From Cyanophora paradoxa (Eukaryota; Glaucocystophyceae; Cyanophorales; Cyanophoraceae): a stretch of DNA of 40,146 nucleotides. Of the stretch, positions 1 through 10,505 are shown piece by piece; within the stretch, counting starts at the first letter, position 1, and each line of letters begins with the position of its first letter. The position numbers were made by a program, and so were the translations under genes. The notes below the pieces were generated by a model. It was not told the DNA's origin and made no database searches. It worked only from the letters and a program-made list of their open reading frames with translations. Location of the stretch: NCBI GenBank assembly GCA_004431415.1, contig QPMI01000462.1, forward strand, positions 1-40,146, in the 5' to 3' direction.

Positions 1-241
1 CCGGAGGAGGAGACACGGCTGGCACAGCTCGTGGCGGTGACCTTTGAGGACCGCCTTGTGCTCGCCCGCTGCGCCCGCTCCCCGCTGGCCCCGTCCCCAT
101 GGCCCTCCAGATCGTCCACGCCGCGCCCCTTCCCCGGGGCTACACCGCTTCGAAGCCTCCGCTCTCTCTGCCGATGCAGGTGCCCTTTTCGTCCTCGCCA
201 CCCGGTCGAGGAAAGGGCAGTCCCTACTCGTCTTCGACCTC
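1..241 (+). pseudogene. 5' part of interrupted gene copy A (beta-rich protein, truncated by element)
   Basis: This stretch is a direct repeat of 11046-11289, where the same protein segment is uninterrupted (core LSADAGALFVLATRSRKG, ending VFDL). Relative to that copy it lacks one base near 69 and one near 147, so its frame is broken twice. Similarity stops exactly at the CTC codon ending at 241, where the left arm of the large palindromic element begins. The other half of the gene appears to resume at 10506 on a codon boundary. The fold looks like beta-propeller strands, but no family is recognised. The fragment is also cut by the window edge, so its real 5' end is unknown. Confidence 0.6.
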
Positions 242-243
242 TA

Positions 244-492
244 GATCGTCACTTTTGGCTCCAGGTACGTTCGGTACAAAATAGGTACAAAATGGTACGT
301 TGCCGTACCAGGTTCGTACCGCCCACTGTACCGTGCACCGACGGTACACCCGCTGCACCGTCGGTGCATTTGGTACGCGGCGGACTCGTTCGGTACACGT
401 CAGTACGCTGCCGTACCGTCGGTACGCGTCGGTTCACGGCACTGTGTCCAAGCTGCACCAGAACGCACCGCCGGGAGCCAAAAGTGAAGATC
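244..492. repeat. MITE-like terminal module, left (internal inverted ends, GTAC-rich)
   Basis: Within the arm, gatcgtcacttttggctcc (244-262) recurs inverted at 473-492 with one central mismatch, so the outer ~250 bp is itself a small inverted-repeat unit. The interior is packed with GGTAC/GTACC/GTACG motifs, about every 10-20 bp. Clustered subterminal motifs of this kind are typical transposase-binding regions in several DNA transposon groups; that role is inferred here. Confidence 0.6.
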
Positions 493-516
493 GGAGCCGC
501 GCACCGGACCAGCGTA

Positions 517-552
517 CCAGTATACGTATATATATAGGTATATGCGTATACG
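517..552. repeat. AT-rich near-palindrome (GTATAC/TATATA)
   Basis: An alternating purine-pyrimidine stretch, gtatacgtatatatataggt followed by atatgcgtatacg, in otherwise GC-rich DNA. Its mirror copy lies at about 10191-10226. It could extrude as a cruciform or act as a TATA-like promoter for the arm; the sequence does not decide. Confidence 0.5.
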
Positions 553-750
553 TACGCCGGCGGAGGGCGTCATTCCCCGCCCACTTCTCAGCCCGGCTAC
601 TAGAGAGCCATGGCTAGCCCAGTTCTCGCCCAGCTAGCAGAACTAGAGATCTAGAGCCAGATCGCCACCAAAGATTTGCCAGGCTGGCTCTGGCGTACGC
701 GTTCTGGCTAGAAATATATCAAAGCGTGGTATCTGATTCTTTGGGGGGTG

Positions 751-770
751 ATCTATCTATCTATCTATCT
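751..770. repeat. (ATCT)n microsatellite, mirrored at 9962-9982
   Basis: Five ATCT units in the left arm and the reverse-complement GATA run in the right arm. Equal copy number in both arms suggests recent duplication or conversion, since microsatellites normally drift quickly. Confidence 0.9.
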
Positions 771-772
771 AC

Positions 773-956
773 GATTCTGACTGTGAATACATCTTACTGG
801 CCGCTGGTGGGCTCGTCTAGGCTGCACACACTGAAACTGAAACTGAAATTCTCTGCCTGCCGATTCTGACTACTGATACATCCAACTGGTCGATGGCGAA
901 CTCAACTAGGCTGTACAAACTGAAACGGAAACTGAAACTGAATTTCGCTGCCTGCC
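773..956 (+). repeat. 89 bp tandem duplication within the arm
   Basis: Two consecutive units each start with gattctgac and end with an actgaaactgaaa tract followed by ctgcctgcc (773-861 and 862-956). They differ by several substitutions and a small extension in the second unit. The right arm carries both in inverted orientation, so the duplication predates formation of the palindrome. Confidence 0.8.
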
Positions 957-2824
957 GCTCCTCTGCATAGCCTAGCGGCGGCTACGCAAAAGTATGCGTG
1001 CGGGCCAGCAAGGAAAGGGACCGGGGGGGACGCGACTAGGGATTCACGTGGGAGGGGAGGGCGGGAAGCGATGCGGCCCGCGCGCGCTCTAGGTCGTGCG
1101 GCACCTCGCCGAGCCCGATGCGCTGTGCGCATCGCGGTTAGCGAGCGCTCGAATCGAGGCGGGATCGAACGGGCCGCTGTGCACCTCGGCCAGGAGAGGG
1201 AGCAGCAGACCGGCTCGAGCTCGCCCCGCGGCCAGGATTCCCGCGACCGCGACCGCGAGGGCGAGGGCGACGCGCTCGCTGCGCTCGGAGAGTCAATCGA
1301 AAGAAAAGAAGCGTGCGCGCCGGCAAACGACCGCACCTGCGCCCGAGCGGCCGCAAGCATGAACTTCGAGAGCGCCAGCAGCCACACGTCCGGCGGAGAG
1401 CGGCATGCGCTGCGCTGCGCACGTCGCCGGCGTTACAACAAGATCAATGGGCAAGCAGCGGAGACAAGAGCGAGCACCTGGCCTGCGGAAGAAGTCGCCA
1501 AGCGAACTGGGCGGTGGTCTTCTGCTCGCGGGACCAGTCACGCCCGCTCCCTGGCCCGCCAGCGGAGTGAGGGATTGAATCAAAGGAGAGGAAACGAAAA
1601 GCACCTTGCTTCGCCTCCGCAGCCACCGCCTACGTGCTGCGCGTGCCTGTCAGCGGCAGAACGCCCATTGGCGACAGCCGCGGGAGGAATGGACAACAAA
1701 GGCAACAAGGAGGTCGACAGCGATGCGTTCGCGAGCGTTCGCGGCCGCAACCGGGAGCCAGCCGCCCTGAAGCAAGGCTCTGCGTTTGAAATCAGGCGGG
1801 CGACAGGCGGCGAGAGGGCAGAGGATGCAAGAAAGTACCTTCGAGCATCGTTCGCGCTTGAAGCTGACGATGTTCGCTGCGGCGGCAGCAAGTCCGTTCG
1901 ACCTGGTTTGAAAAAGCGGCATCAGAGACGCGGGCAGCGCTGCGAGACCCCGGAGGAGCCAACGAACCGACCCGCTGTGAGAGTGAAGCGCGTCCGCGCG
2001 GCAGCCTTCCGTCGAGGCTGCAGCTGCTGGCAGCAAGGCATTTGAAGGCAGCAAGTTTGGGGTACACGACTGATGGGGAAAAAAGGCTTGCGAGGCCCAC
2101 AGCGGCAGGGCCGCCGCGGCAGCCGCGCCGTAGTACAGCTTGTCGAGGCCACCTGAAGCGAATGCCAGCGGCTCTTGCGGCCCTCGCTCGCAGCGCCGCC
2201 CGCTGCAGCAACTTCGCGGGTGCTCGCAGCACGCAGCGCGCGGCAGCTACGAGCGTGCGAGCTTGTAACTACAGGTCCAGCTCCCCCCGTGGCGTCGTCC
2301 TTGCGCCGCGCCGATCTACAGCTAGATCGACCCGGCCCGCAACCCCGCGCCGGGCGACTTCGCCGCGCTGGCCGGCTTCTTTGCGTGGCTTTCAGCTCAC
2401 TTACATCCGCAGTATCTCTACTAGACAGCCCCGCGGTCGATTTGGAGGGTTGAGGTGCACGCCGGCCGTGGATGCGGTTCTGGTCGCCGGCGGAGCTCTC
2501 TCGCATGTTTCGGTGCATAGAGCGTCCCTTTGAGATGCTAACACAGTGCCTCTGACTCTGGACTGGCAGGACGTTGCGTGAGCGCGCGGACCGACGCAAC
2601 CTCCCGATCGGCGGTCGCCTCGGGTGCGCCTGCCAAGCACAGAATTGGGCCAGCGACGCGCGAGCGCGTGGCTGAAGAGGCCCAGACCGCCGGGATGGGT
2701 GAGCCGGCTCGGATCGTCGCAGTTTGGGAGACATTCTTCTACACTGCCTAGGTGAGCTGGCTGGGCCCGTGCGCGTCGCTGACGGGACGCGTACGCGTCG
2801 CTGACGGGGCGCGCCGGTAACGCA

Positions 2825-3825
2825 GGGGGTGCGGCGGGTGGCGACGCCACTCGCGGGGCGGGGCGGATCTGGAGGCGCGGCAGGCGGCCCCGTGACTTCC
2901 AGGATAGGGCGGAGGCGCTTCCTGCGGTGCTGCGGGTCACAGAGCGGAGCGGAGGCGGGCGGAGGCGCGGCGGGAGGCCGCGCGGCTCTCCGGGCGATGC
3001 AGAGGCGCGGCAGGCGGCCGCGCGGCTCGCCGGGCGGGACGGAGGCGCGGCGGGCGGCGGCGGCGGCTCGCCGGGCGATGCAGAGGCGCGGCGGGCCGCC
3101 GCGCGGCTCGCCGGGCGGGACGGAGGCGCGGCGGGCGGCGGCGGCGGCTCGCCGGGCGATGCAGAGGCGCGGCGGGCCGCCGCGCGGCTCGCCGGGCGGG
3201 GCGGAGGCACGGCGGGCGGCGGCGGCGGCTCGCAGGGAGGGGCGGAGGCGCGGCGGGCGGCCGCGCGGCTCGCAGGGCGGGACGAAGACGCGGCGGGCAG
3301 CGCGGCGGCTCGCGGGGCGGGGCGGAGGCGCGGCGGGCGGCCGCGCGGCTCGACGGGCGGGGCGGAGGCGCGCGGGCGGCCGCGCGGCTCGTGGGGCGGG
3401 GCGGAGGCGCGGCGGGCGGCCGCGCGGCTCGCAGGGCGGGACGAAGACGCGGCGGGCAGCGGCGGCGGCTCGCGGGGCGGGGCGGAGGCGCGGCGGGCGG
3501 CCGCGCGGCTCGACGGGCGGGGCGGAGGCGCGGCGGGCGGCGGCGGCGGCTCGCCGGGCGATGCAGAGGCGCGGCGGGCGGCCGCGCGGCTCGCGGGGCG
3601 GGACGGAGGCGCGGCGGGCGGCGGCGGCGGCTCGCGGGGCGGGACGGAGACGCGGCGGGCAGCGGCGGCGGCTCGCGGGGCGGGGCGGAGGCGCGGCGGG
3701 CGGCCGCGCGGCTCGTGGGCGGGGCGGAGCGCGGCGGGCGGCCGCGCGGCTCGACGGGCGGGGCGGAGGCACGGCGGGCGGCGGCGGCGGCTCGCAGGGA
3801 GGGCGGAGGCGCGGCGGGCGGCCGC
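2825..3825 (+). repeat. GC-rich minisatellite, about 25 units of ~40 bp
   Basis: The repeat unit is about 40 bp, with a core of ggcggaggcgcggcgggcgg followed by ccgcgcggctcg and a short variable linker. Because 40 is not a multiple of three, each reading frame cycles through all three phases over three units, and the GC content removes stops, so long Ala/Arg/Gly frames appear on both strands. I call these non-coding. Variants (cagggagg, gacgaagacg, gatgcagagg) recur in ordered blocks, pointing to higher-order duplication. Confidence 0.85.
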
Positions 3826-6800
3826 GCTACGAGCTAGCACCGGGCCTCCGGCGACCTCAGAATCAAATCCAGCACCTTCACGAACCCCCGGGAGCGTCTC
3901 CGCGCCCGGATGTAACTTGTCAGATAAGATGTTTTACTTGGTGATATTTGCCGACTAGGCCCCTTGGTGGCAGGTTGGCAGTCTCAAGTAGCGCCCTCGA
4001 CCTGACTCCTTCGCGTCGTTCGGGGCCGCGACTGCCCCCAAATATGCACCCCGCCCAATTTGAGGGCGGGGAATCCGAATCTGACGCTCCTACAAGCTCG
4101 TTCGTGCTCCTAAGCTCGGCGCGGCGAGCTTGCAATTCTTTGCACATGTTCATGAGTCTCTTCACGCCATAAAAACATACTGAGTAAGTGGCATCTATGA
4201 GCGCCCGGAGACGATATCAGTGCTTGCAACTGTACATGCAGAGTATTTGACTCGAAGCTCAGGTCGCCCGGGCGCAGCTGCGGCGGGGAACAACTCCCAA
4301 ATAAAGTTTTTCCCGAGATCAATTTTGAGAGCCGATTCCCAGTACGCCCGTGCCTCTCTAGCTCACTTGCCGGCGGATGCGAGTCATTCAGTAGCGTCTT
4401 AGACAGGGCCTCGACGTGACTACCGGCTGCCGGGCTTCTACTCGCACGCCCTGCCGCGCGGGAAGATCCTGAAAAGCCCGCCAAGAATTATGGCGACTCG
4501 CCCTCCAAAATAATGCGCAGCGCGCTACGAGCTAGCACCAGGCCTCCGGCGACCTCAGAATCAAATCCAGCACCTTCAAGAACCCCCTTGAGCGTCTCCG
4601 CGCCCGGATGTAACTTGTCAGATAAGATGTTTTACTTGGTGATATTTGCCGACTAGGCCCCTTGGTGGCAGGTTGGCAGTCTCAAGTAGCGCCCTCGACC
4701 TGACTCCTTCGCGTCGTTCGGGGCCGCGACTGCCCCCAAATATGCTCCCCGCCCAATTTGAGGCGGGGAATCCGAATCTGACGCTCCTACAAGCTCGTTC
4801 GTGCTCCTAAGCTCGGCGCGGCGAGCTTGCAATTCTTTGCACATGATCATGAGTCTCTTTACGCGATAAAAGAATATATACTGAGTAAGTAGCACCTATG
4901 AGCGCCCGTAGACGATATCAGTGCTTGCAACTGTACATGCAGAGTATTTGACTCGAAGCTCAGGTCGCCCGGGCGCAGCTGCGGCGGGGAACAACTCCCA
5001 AATAAAGTTTTTCCGAGATCAATTTTGAGAGCCGATTCCCAGTACGCCCGTGCCTCTCTAGCTCACTTGCCGGCGGATGCGAGTCATTCAGTAGCGTCTT
5101 AGACAGGGCCTCGACGTCACTACCGGCTGCCGGGCTTCTACTCGCACGCCCTGCCGCGCGGGAAGATCCTGAAAAGCCCGCCAAGAATTATGGCGACTCG
5201 CCCTCCAAAATAATGCGCAGCGCGCTACGAGCTAGCACCGGGCCTCCGGCGACCTCAGAATCAAATCCAGCACCTTCACGAACCCCCGGGAGCGTCTCCA
5301 CGCCCGGATGTAACTTGTCAGATAAGATGTTTTACTTGGTGATATTTGCCGACTAGGCCCCTTGGTGGCAGGTTGGCAGTCTCAAGTAGCGCCCTCGACC
5401 TGACTCCTTCGCGTCGTTCGGGGCCGCGACTGCCCCCAAATATGCACCCCGCCCAATTTGAGGCGGGGAATCCGAATCTGACGCTCCTACAAGCTCGTTC
5501 GTGCTCCTAAGCTCGGCGCGGCGAGCTTGCAATTCTTTGCACATGATCATGAGTCTCTTACGCGATAAAAAGAATATATACTGAGTAAGTAGCACCTATG
5601 AGCGCCCGTAGACGATATCAGTGCTTGCAACTGTACATGCAGAGTATTTGACTCGAAGCTCAGGTCGCCCGGGCGCAGCTGCGGCGGGGAACAACTCCCA
5701 AATAAAGTTTTTCCCGAGATCAATTTTGAGAGCCGATTCCCAGTACGCCCGTGCCTCTCTAGCTCACTTGCCGGCGGATGCGAGTCATTCAGTAGCGTCT
5801 TAGACAGGGCCTCGACGTCACTACCGGCTGCCGGGCTTCTACTCGCACGCCCTGCCGCGCGGGAAGATCCTGAAAAGCCCGCCAAGAATTATGGCGACTC
5901 GCCCTCCAAAATAATGCGCAGCGCGCTACGAGCTAGCACCGGGCCTCCGGCGACCTCAGAATCAAATCCAGCACCTTCACGAACCCCCGGGAGCGTCTCC
6001 GCGCCCGGATGTAACTTGTCAGATAAGATGTTTTACTTGGTGATATTTGCCGACTAGGCCCCTTGGTGGCAGGTTGGCAGTCTCAAGTAGCGCCCTCGAC
6101 CTGACTCCTTCGCGTCGTTCGGGGCCGCGACTGCCCCCAAATATGCACCCCGCCCAATTTGAGGGCGGGGAATCCGAATCTGACGCTCCTACAAGCTCGT
6201 TCGTGCTCCTAAGCTCGGCGCGGCGAGCTTGCAATTCTTTGCACATGTTCATGAGTCTCTTCACGCCATAAAAACATACTGAGTAAGTGGCATCTATGAG
6301 CGCCCGGAGACGATATCAGTGCTTGCAACTGTACATGCAGAGTATTTGACTCGAAGCTCAGGTCGCCCGGGCGCAGCTGCGGCGGGGAACAACTCCCAAA
6401 TAAAGTTTTTCCCGAGATCAATTTTGAGAGCCGATTCCCAGTACGCCCGTGCCTCTCTAGCTCACTTGCCGGCGGATGCGAGTCATTCAGTAGCGTCTTA
6501 GACAGGGCCTCGACGTCACTACCGGCTGCCGGGCTTCTATCGCACGCCCTGCCGCGCGGGAAGATCCTGAAAAGCCCGCCAAGAATTATGGCGACTCGCC
6601 CTCCAAAATAATGCGCAGCGCGCTACGAGCTAGCACCGGGCCTCCGGCGACCTCAGAATCAAATTCAGCACCTTCACGAACCCCCGGGAGCGTCTCCACG
6701 CCCGGATGTAACTTGTCAGATAAGATGTTTTACTTGGTGATATTTGCCGACTAGGCCCCTTGGTGGCAGGTTGGCAGTCTCAAGTAGCGCCCTCGACCTG

Positions 6801-7008
6801 ACTCCTTCGCGTCGTTCGGGGCCGCGACTGCCCCCAAATATGCACCCCGCCCAATTTGAGGGCGGGGAATCCGAATCTGACGCTCCTACAAGCTCGTTCG
6901 TGCTCCTAAGCTCGGCGCGGCGAGCTTGCAATTCTTTGCACATGATCATGAGTCTCTTCACGCCATAAAAACATACTGAGTAAGTGGCATCTATGAGCGC
7001 CCGGAGAC
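3826..7008 (+). repeat. Tandem satellite array, 4.55 copies of ~700 bp
   Basis: Units start at ctacgagctagcacc near 3827, 4525, 5225, 5926 and 6623, giving periods of 698, 700, 701 and 697 bp; the fifth stops after about 385 bp at 7008. Copies differ by scattered single bases and 1-2 bp indels. Units 1, 4 and the partial 5 share gagggcggggaatcc, while 2 and 3 have the one-base-shorter form. Each unit has a minus-strand frame of about 80 codons that indels disturb in some copies, so conservation at protein level is not supported. Function unknown; a satellite or spacer-type repeat is likely. Confidence 0.9.
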
Positions 7009-7009
7009 T

Positions 7010-7625
7010 ATACCGCGCCCGCCGCCGGCCGCGCCTCCTGGGGCCGCCCCGCACGGCGAGCCGCGCCCGCCGCCCGCTGTTCCTCCGCCCCGCCCCGCCG
7101 GCCCTGTCGCCGCCCGCCGAGCCTCCGCCCCGCCCGCCGGCCCTGTCGCCGCCCGCCGAGCCTCCCCCCGGCCCGCCGGCCCTGTCGCCGCCCGCCGAGC
7201 CTCCGCCCCGGCCCGCCGGCCCTGTCGCCGCCCGCCGAACCTCTGCCCCGCCCCGAGAGCCGCGTCCACTGCCCGCCGCCTGCTGCGCCTTCGCTCCGCC
7301 CCGCATGCTGCGCCCGCCGCCCGCCGCGCCTCCTGAGACTCTGAGACCGCCCCGCCCGGCGAGCCGCGCCCGCCGCCCGCCGCGCCTCCGGCCCGCCCAG
7401 GGAGACGCGCCGCCGCGCGCCGCGCCTCCGCCCCGCCCCGCGAGCCGCCGCCGCCGCCCGCCGCGCCTCCGGTCCGCCCGGGGAGACGCGCCGCCGCGCG
7501 CCGCACCTCCGCCCCGCCCGCGAGCCGCCGCCGCCGCCCGCCGCGCCTCCGTCCCGCCCATCGAGCCGCGCGGCCGCCCGCCGCGCCTCCGCCCTGCCCC
7601 GCGAGCCGCGCGGACGGGGGCGGCG
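7010..7625 (-). repeat. Inverted counterpart of the 40 bp GC minisatellite
   Basis: C-rich on the plus strand (ccgccgcgcctccgcccc repeats); it reads as the reverse complement of the minisatellite at 2825-3825 but is shorter and more degenerate. Part of it (about 7090-7260) is a variant of about 50 bp built on ccggccctgtcgccgcccgc. With the outer arms, this makes the inverted symmetry of the element at least partly continuous to the central satellite. Confidence 0.75.
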
Positions 7626-7644
7626 GGGCGGCGGGGGGCGCACG

Positions 7645-7990
7645 GCGGCGGCGGTGAGGGCGGCGAGGGTGCGGTCGGAGACGCCCATGCGGCTCACGTC
7701 GAGCCGCTCCAGGCTGCGCGCGCCCCGCCCCGTCGGCCCAGGCCCGGCCCGAGCGGGGCGGGGCGGGGCGGGGCGGGGCGGCGGGCCTTGCGGCGTGCAC
7801 GGCGATCGTGAGGCCGGCCTCGTCCGCCACGCCCCTGCGCGGGGCTCGCCGGGCCGGCGCGGCGACTGGGCTCGCGGGCGGGGCGCACGGGTAGTCCAGG
7901 AGGAGGGCGGCGAGCCGTGGCAAGGCGCCCATGGTCGCCGCCACCGCCCCGTCCTCCAGCCACCCGCTGCCCCGCCCGCTCGCTGGAGAT
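7645..7990 (-). pseudogene. Leucine-rich-repeat gene fragment inside the element
   Basis: The minus strand encodes two recognisable LRR pieces in different frames: MGALPRLAALLLDYP from 7932 and SLERLDVSRMGVSDRTLAAL at about 7715-7655. Between them is a (CCCGC)n expansion (about 7755-7785) where the frame changes. Both follow the LxxLxLxx pattern of RNI-type LRRs. There is no counterpart in the left arm, so this is single-copy material on one side of the palindrome. It may be captured host DNA, as F-box/LRR genes are common 8-25 kb away, or a relic of what lay there before the element formed. Confidence 0.5.
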
Positions 7991-10505
7991 GTAGTAGAAG
8001 CACTCCCAAACTGCGACGATCCGAGGCGGCTCACCCATCCCGGCGGTCTGGGCCTCTTCAGCCACGCGCTCGCGCGTCGCTGGCCCAATCTGTGCTTGGC
8101 AGGCGCACCCGAGGCGACCGCCGATCGGGAGGTTGCGTCGGTCCGCGCGCTCACGCAACGTCCTGCCAGTCCAGAGTCAGAGGCACTGTGTTAGCATCTC
8201 AAAGGGACGCTCTATGCACCGAAACATGCGAGAGAGCTCCGCCGGCGACCAGAACCGCATCCACGGCCGGCGTGCACCTCAACCCTCCAAATCGACCGCG
8301 GGGCTGTCTAGTAGAGATACTGCGGATGTAAGTGAGCTGAAAGCCACGCAAAGAAGCCGGCCAGCGCGGCGAAGTCGCCCGGCGCGGGGTTGCGGGCCCG
8401 GTCGATCTAGCTGTAGATCGGCGCGGCGCAAGGACGACGCCACGGGGGGAGCTGGACCCGTAGTTACAAGCTCGCGTGCTCGTAGCTGCCGCGCGCTGCG
8501 TGCTGCGAGCACCCGCGAAGTTGACGCAGCGGGCGGCGCTGCGAGCGAGGGCCGCAAGAGCCGCTGGCATTCGCTTCAGATGGCCTCGACAAGCTGTACT
8601 ACGGCGCGGCTGCCGCGGCGGCCCTGCCGCTGTGGGCCTCGCAAGCCTTTTTTCCCCATCAGTCGTGTACCCCAAACTTGCTGCCTTGAAGTGCCTTCAC
8701 GTGCCTTGCTGCCAGCAGCTGCAGCCTCGACGGAAGGCTGCCGCGCGGACGCGCTTCACTCTCACAGCGGGTCGGTTCGTTGGCTCCTCCGGGGTCTCGC
8801 AGCGCTGCCCGCGTCTCTGATGCGCTTTTTCAAACCAGGTCGAACGGACTTGCTGCCGCCGCAGCGAACATCGTCAGCTTCAAGCGCGAACGATGCTCGA
8901 AGGTAATTTCTTGCATCCTCTGCCCCTCTCGCCGCCTGTCGCCCGCTGATTTCAAACGCAGAGCCTTGCTTCAGGGCGCTGGCTCCCGGTTGCGGCCGCG
9001 AACGCTCGCGAACGCATCGCTGTCGACCTCCTTGTTGCCTTTGTTGTCCATTCCTCCCACGGCTGTCGCCAATGGGCGTTCTGCCGCTGACAGGCACGCG
9101 CGGCACGTAGGCGGTGGCTGCGGAGGCGAAGCAAGGTGCTTTTCGTTTCCTCTCCTTTGATTCAATCCCTCACTCCGCTGGCGGGCCAGGGAGCGGGCGT
9201 GACTGGTCCCCGCGAGCAAAAGACCACCGCCCAGTTCGCTTGGCGACTTCTTCCGCAGGCCAGGTGCTCGCTCTTGTCTCCGCTGCTTGCCCATTGATCT
9301 TGTTGTAACGCCGGCGACGTGCGCAGCGCAGCGCATGCAGCTCTCCGCCGGACGTGTGGCTGCTGGCGCTCTCGAAGTTCATGAGCTCGGGCGCAGGTGC
9401 GGTCGTTTGCCGGCGCGCACGCTTCTTTTCTTTCGATTGACTCTCCGAGCGCAGCGAGCGCGTCGCCCTCGCCCTCGCGGTCGCGGTCGCGGGAATCCTG
9501 GCCGCGGGGCGAGCTCGAGCCGGTCTGCTGCTCCCTCTCCTGGCCGAGGTGCTCAGCGGCCCGTTCGATCCCGCCTCGATTCGAGCGCTCGCTAACCGCG
9601 ATGCGCACAGCGCAGCGGGCTCGGCGAGGTGCCGCACGACCTACAGCGCGCGCGGGCCGCATCGCTTCACGCCCTCCCCTCCCACGTGAATCCCTAGTCG
9701 CGTCCCCCGCGGTCCATTTCCTTGCTGGCCCGCACGCATACTTTTGCGTAGCCGCTGCTAGGCTATGCAGAGGAGCGGCAGGCAGCGAAACTCGATTTCA
9801 GTTTCCGTTTCAGTTTGTACAGCCTAGTTGAGTTCGCCATCGACCAGTTGGATGTATCAGTAGTCAGAATCGGCAGGCAGAGAATTTCAGTTTCAGTTTC
9901 AGTGTGTGCAGCCTAGACGAGCCCACCAGCGGCCAGTAAGATGTATTCACAGTCAGAATCGTAGATAGATAGATAGATAGATCACCCCCCAAAGAATCAG
10001 ATACCACGCTTTGATATATTTCTAGCCAGAACGCGTACGCCAGAGCCAGCCTGGCAAATCTTTGGTGGCGATCTGGCTCTAGATCTAGATCTCTAGTTCT
10101 GCTAGCTGGGCGAGAACTGGGCTAGCCATATGCATGGCTCTCTAGTAGCCGGGCTAAGAACTGGGCGGGGAATGACGCCCTCCGCCGGCGTACGTATACG
10201 CATATACCTATATATATACGTATACTGGTACGCTGGTCCGGTGCGCGGCTCCGATCTTCACTTTTGGCTCCCGGGCGGTGCGTTCTGGTGCAGCTTGGAC
10301 ACGGTGCCGTGAACCGACGCGTACCGACGGTACGGCCGCTGCACCGTCGGTGCGTTTGGTACGCGGCGGACTCGTTCGGTACACGTCAGTACGCTGCCGT
10401 ACCGTGGGTGCACGGTACAGTGGGCGGTACGAATCTGGTACGACAACGTACCAATTTTGTACCTATTTTGCACCGAACGTACCTGGAGCCAAAAGTGACG
10501 ATCTA
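7990..10505 (-). repeat. Right inverted arm of the element
   Basis: Reverse complement of 242-2745. It begins just outside the LRR fragment and ends at the exact outer boundary gacgatcta (10497-10505). It carries mirror copies of the left-arm landmarks: the (GATA)n microsatellite, the AT-rich palindrome and the GTAC-rich end. Divergence between the arms is a few percent at most by eye, so the arms are young or are kept alike by gene conversion. Confidence 0.85.
10253..10503. repeat. MITE-like terminal module, right
   Basis: Mirror copy of the left terminal module: gatcttcacttttggctcc at its inner edge and ggagccaaaagtgacgatc at its outer edge, with dense GTAC motifs between. The two modules cap both ends of the palindrome, so the large element may have formed from two inverted copies of a small one that moved together. 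Confidence 0.6.

Larger units (their letters stand above)
242..2745 (+). repeat. Left inverted arm of the element
   Basis: Reads as the reverse complement of about 7990-10505. Small differences show these are two real copies and not one sequence pasted twice: for example an extra ~10 bp (ggccgcaag) near 1350 that the right arm lacks, and a short duplication in the right arm near 8690-8710. The last recognisable match is around 2735, after the gatcgtcgcagtttgggag block. Long Arg/Ala-rich open frames cross the arm in several frames. I treat them as consequences of high GC, since none shows a domain and none is favoured over its mirror image. Confidence 0.85.
242..10505. mobile_element. Large palindromic foldback-like element, about 10.3 kb
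   Basis: The ends are exact inverted copies: tagatcgtcactttt at 242 and its reverse complement ending at 10505. The arms stay near-identical for about 2.5 kb, with a few substitutions and short indels. The interior carries tandem repeats (a 40 bp GC minisatellite and a ~700 bp satellite) and an LRR gene fragment. Long terminal inverted repeats around repetitive cargo are the hallmark of foldback (FB) transposons. No transposase is recognisable, so it would be non-autonomous or moved by another mechanism. I see no clear target-site duplication (flanks gacctc / ccggcg). It interrupts a gene, as shown by the uninterrupted paralogue at 11 kb. Palindromic amplification or an assembly artefact at an inverted repeat are alternatives. 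Confidence 0.7.

Noticed and set aside
236-246. Target-site duplication of the large element
   Set aside because: Flanks gacctc and ccggcg do not match; no duplication could be shown.
1071-2054. Open frames of 130-330 codons on both strands in the palindrome arms
   Set aside because: Arg/Ala/Ser-rich, overlapping in all frames, no domain, equal on both strands; expected from ~65-70% GC. Many also need non-ATG starts.
1922-3944. Very long frames (370-616 codons) through the GC minisatellite
   Set aside because: Stop-free by composition; the 40 bp unit forces frame cycling, so no stable repeat peptide is conserved.
3920-7561. ~80-codon minus-strand frame repeated in each satellite unit
   Set aside because: One-base indels between units shift it in some copies and no domain is seen; not evidence of selection on protein.
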